Part shown: in pieces, positions 62,360 to 64,000 of the stretch | Position numbering within the stretch: the first letter of the stretch is position 1 | Layout: every line of letters starts with the position of its first letter | Source: Myroides profundi | Lineage (GTDB): Bacteria > Bacteroidota > Bacteroidia > Flavobacteriales > Flavobacteriaceae | Direction of reading: 5' to 3' | Length of the DNA: 64,000 nt | Assembly (NCBI RefSeq): GCF_000833025.1 | Contig: NZ_CP010817.1 | Coordinates: forward strand, 248,001 to 312,000 | The notes under the pieces: generated by a model | The model's input: the letters and a program-made list of their open reading frames with translations, nothing else | Databases searched by the model: none | What the model was told of the DNA's origin: nothing | Translations under genes and position numbers: made by a program

Positions 62360-62457
62360 CGCAATTTCTAGGTCTTTGAATCTCGTAAAGTCCTAAATTA
62401 AAATGATACAAAACGTTTCTTAACTAACTTTTAGAAAGTTTATAAAACATTTAGGTT

Positions 62458-63648
62458 TTAGCTTTTGCTAACGACTAATAGTTGTGCAAATACTATTACT
62501 AAAGAAAGTATTAATATAAAACCGATAATGAAATATTGTAACAACGAAATTTTGATTTTGTGAAATCTCATTGCCTTTAAATATAGTACCACAGGAATGA
62601 CTAATGCAAGTATAACACCTGCTATCGCTGCATATCCTAATGCCAAGATAAAACCTTCTGGATAGAAGAGTGCAAATAGTAGTGGCGGTATGAATGTACA
62701 GATAGCAGCTAGAGGCTTGATTAATTTTTTTGACTTATTTTTAAACAAATCTTTATAGTAATCTAATAATCCAATACTTACTCCTAAGAAAGAGGTACCT
62801 AATGCTGCTGCTGCAAAGAAACTAAATAAAGTCTCTATATACGTAGAGTGCGACAACTCTCGTATACTAAGTAATAACCCTTTTACCTCAGAGTGTTCTT
62901 GCAATATCTGCATAAAGACAGTTTGATCTAAAGTTCCTAATATAACGATCTGCCAAACTAAATAAATCACTAAGGGTAGTAAGCTTCCTAGTATAAAGGC
63001 TCTTTTTAATTGTTTCTTATTCCCCTCTAGATAATCAACGATACTAGGGATACTTCCATGAAAACCAAAAGAGGTGAATATCGCAGGGATAGACATAATC
63101 ACTAGACCTTGTGATAAGGGCATGTGAAGTAGATTTGCTCCTTCTATCAGAGGAGTCATAACGATCACTAATAGTGCTAAGAAGATAAGCTTACCTGTAA
63201 AAAGAATACGAGTAAACCAATCTACCCATCTCGTCCCAATAATCACAATAGTACTGAATATAGCTGAGAAGATAAGCACAGCTAAGCGGTCGTCTAGATT
63301 AGTGTCTAGTAGGAGGTCTATATTCGTCTTTAGGATTGTCCCTCCGCCAGACATATATGCAGCTGTTAGCCCATAGATTAGGAACATAAGACTTAGCCCT
63401 GCTATTCTGTTCACAGTGAATCCTGCATACTTTCTAGTCAAGGTATCAAAGCCATCTTTAGGACTATTAAAATCATAAATACGAACCATCAATAATGCAG
63501 TATAACACATCGCAAACCAAATGATAAATAACAGTAATGTAGCTCCTATAAAGCCTACTCCTGCTGATGTGATAGGCATAGCTAACATTCCTCCGCCGAT
63601 AGAAGAACCCGCTATGATTAATATACTACCTAATAGTCTGCTATTCAT
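62458..63648 (-). CDS. Aromatic amino acid permease (HAAAP family, TyrP-like)
   Basis: From the ATG at 63648 the protein has 396 residues and about 11 membrane segments. The first segment has GSSIGGGMLAMPITSAGVGF, the family signature of the tyrosine/tryptophan permeases. The segment TSFGFHGSIPSIVDYLEGN near 190 is also typical. It should import tyrosine or tryptophan with protons. Longer starts at 63690 lie upstream of the -7 box and are not favoured. Confidence 0.9.
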   Translation of the reverse strand: MNSRLLGSILIIAGSSIGGGMLAMPITSAGVGFIGATLLLFIIWFAMCYTALLMVRIYDFNSPKDGFDTLTRKYAGFTVNRIAGLSLMFLIYGLTAAYMSGGGTILKTNIDLLLDTNLDDRLAVLIFSAIFSTIVIIGTRWVDWFTRILFTGKLIFLALLVIVMTPLIEGANLLHMPLSQGLVIMSIPAIFTSFGFHGSIPSIVDYLEGNKKQLKRAFILGSLLPLVIYLVWQIVILGTLDQTVFMQILQEHSEVKGLLLSIRELSHSTYIETLFSFFAAAALGTSFLGVSIGLLDYYKDLFKNKSKKLIKPLAAICTFIPPLLFALFYPEGFILALGYAAIAGVILALVIPVVLYLKAMRFHKIKISLLQYFIIGFILILSLVIVFAQLLVVSKS

Positions 63649-63671
63649 TATTAATGATTTTTTATGAAAAA

Positions 63672-63679
63672 CAAAGGTA
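63672..63679 (-). promoter_or_regulatory. -7 element of the aromatic permease gene
   Basis: TACCTTTG on the minus strand matches TAnnTTTG and lies 23 bases before the ATG at 63648. Confidence 0.5.
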
Positions 63680-64000
63680 ACAAAACACAAACAATAATTT
63701 TTGGTTTAGGCTGAACACATTTGTACAGTTAGAGGTATGAGGGGTAAACAGGAACTGTACAGCTATAGTAGGACGAGACAACTTTTTAGGCAGTGGTCGC
63801 ATAGTGATCGGCTAGTGATGGCATAATGGTCGCATAGTTTTGACCAGTTTTAATGCGATCACTATGGGATCAAATGCCCATATCCATAGTATAAGTAGAA
63901 GGAATGTGTAGTTGTGGTAATGTATGTATTGGTTCTTTTGTTAACAAAAGACTTTATTGATTTATGATAAGTAAGGTGTAGGGTAGAGGCGAAAAAATTG
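63680..64000. repeat. Gene-free right edge with several short repeats
   Basis: No gene is visible in this stretch of about 320 bases. It contains an inverted repeat TGTACAGTT/AACTGTACA (63722-63730 and 63753-63761). Two exact copies of TGGTCGCATAGT occur at 63794-63805 and 63827-63838. An 11-base inverted pair CATAGTGATCG/CGATCACTATG lies at 63800-63810 and 63856-63866. Together they form a compact repeat cluster of unknown role. Confidence 0.6.

Noticed and set aside
1..64000. tRNA, rRNA, CRISPR arrays, insertion sequences or prophage
   Set aside because: I saw no cloverleaf-type sequences, regular spacer-repeat arrays, transposase motifs or phage structural genes on either strand.

Overview
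The window is AT-rich chromosomal DNA from a member of the Bacteroidota, almost certainly a Flavobacteriaceae species. A Myroides-like organism is my best guess, but I cannot prove the genus from sequence alone. The evidence is a flavobacterial nuo cluster with a very short NuoG, an asparagine-rich IF-2, a secreted protein with a CHU_C-type (type IX secretion type B) C-terminal domain, and many promoters with the Bacteroidota -7 element TAnnTTTG. No rRNA, tRNA, CRISPR array, insertion sequence or prophage was seen.

Layout. 1-7219: complex I genes nuoA-I, read leftward from one promoter; nuoI runs off the left edge. 7.3-13 kb: a cold-shock protein, then leftward lipid, ribosome and cofactor genes (accC, accB, fabH, rpmF, yceD/DUF177, pdxA) ending at a back-to-back promoter pair shared with rightward ribE. 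13.6-15.2 kb: ECF-like sigma factor, a 75-residue acidic protein and an MscS-like channel. 15.7-21.5 kb: a double-Usp protein, then rimP-nusA-infB behind a strong leader terminator. 21.5-29.7 kb: membrane Zn protease, EEP-fold hydrolase, ribF (TTG start) overlapping an HTTM membrane protein, queD-lpxH, two tandem paralogous envelope proteins, and an enoyl-CoA hydratase family gene.

30.4-37.9 kb is the main accessory region. It holds four rightward secreted-protein genes: a 1248-residue lectin/Ig/discoidin-like multidomain protein, two proteins sharing a GIGT...LPR N-terminal module (one with internal repeats), and a protein with a CHU_C domain. A candidate promoter lies over 400 bases upstream and a possible leader terminator follows it. 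This looks like a cell-surface structure locus and is the best candidate for an undescribed system.

38-50.9 kb is mostly housekeeping: GNAT, MFS transporter, thymidine kinase, an acidic unknown protein coupled to rsmI, OsmC-recJ, asd, an orphan NarL-type regulator, a CstB-like persulfide enzyme, tyrA and a Dabb protein. 51-64 kb: a MORN/YwqK-type protein, a possibly frameshifted small ORF, a TonB-C-like protein, tatD-acyltransferase-asparaginase, a retropepsin-like protein, a Cys-rich DUF3109 protein, a small membrane protein with an FAD oxidoreductase, an envelope operon (BamA-like barrel, phosphoethanolamine transferase, PCMD-like secreted protein) and an aromatic amino acid permease. The right edge carries a short intergenic repeat cluster.

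Protein family names come from motifs read by eye. Promoters and terminators come from string inspection. Nothing was searched against a database.
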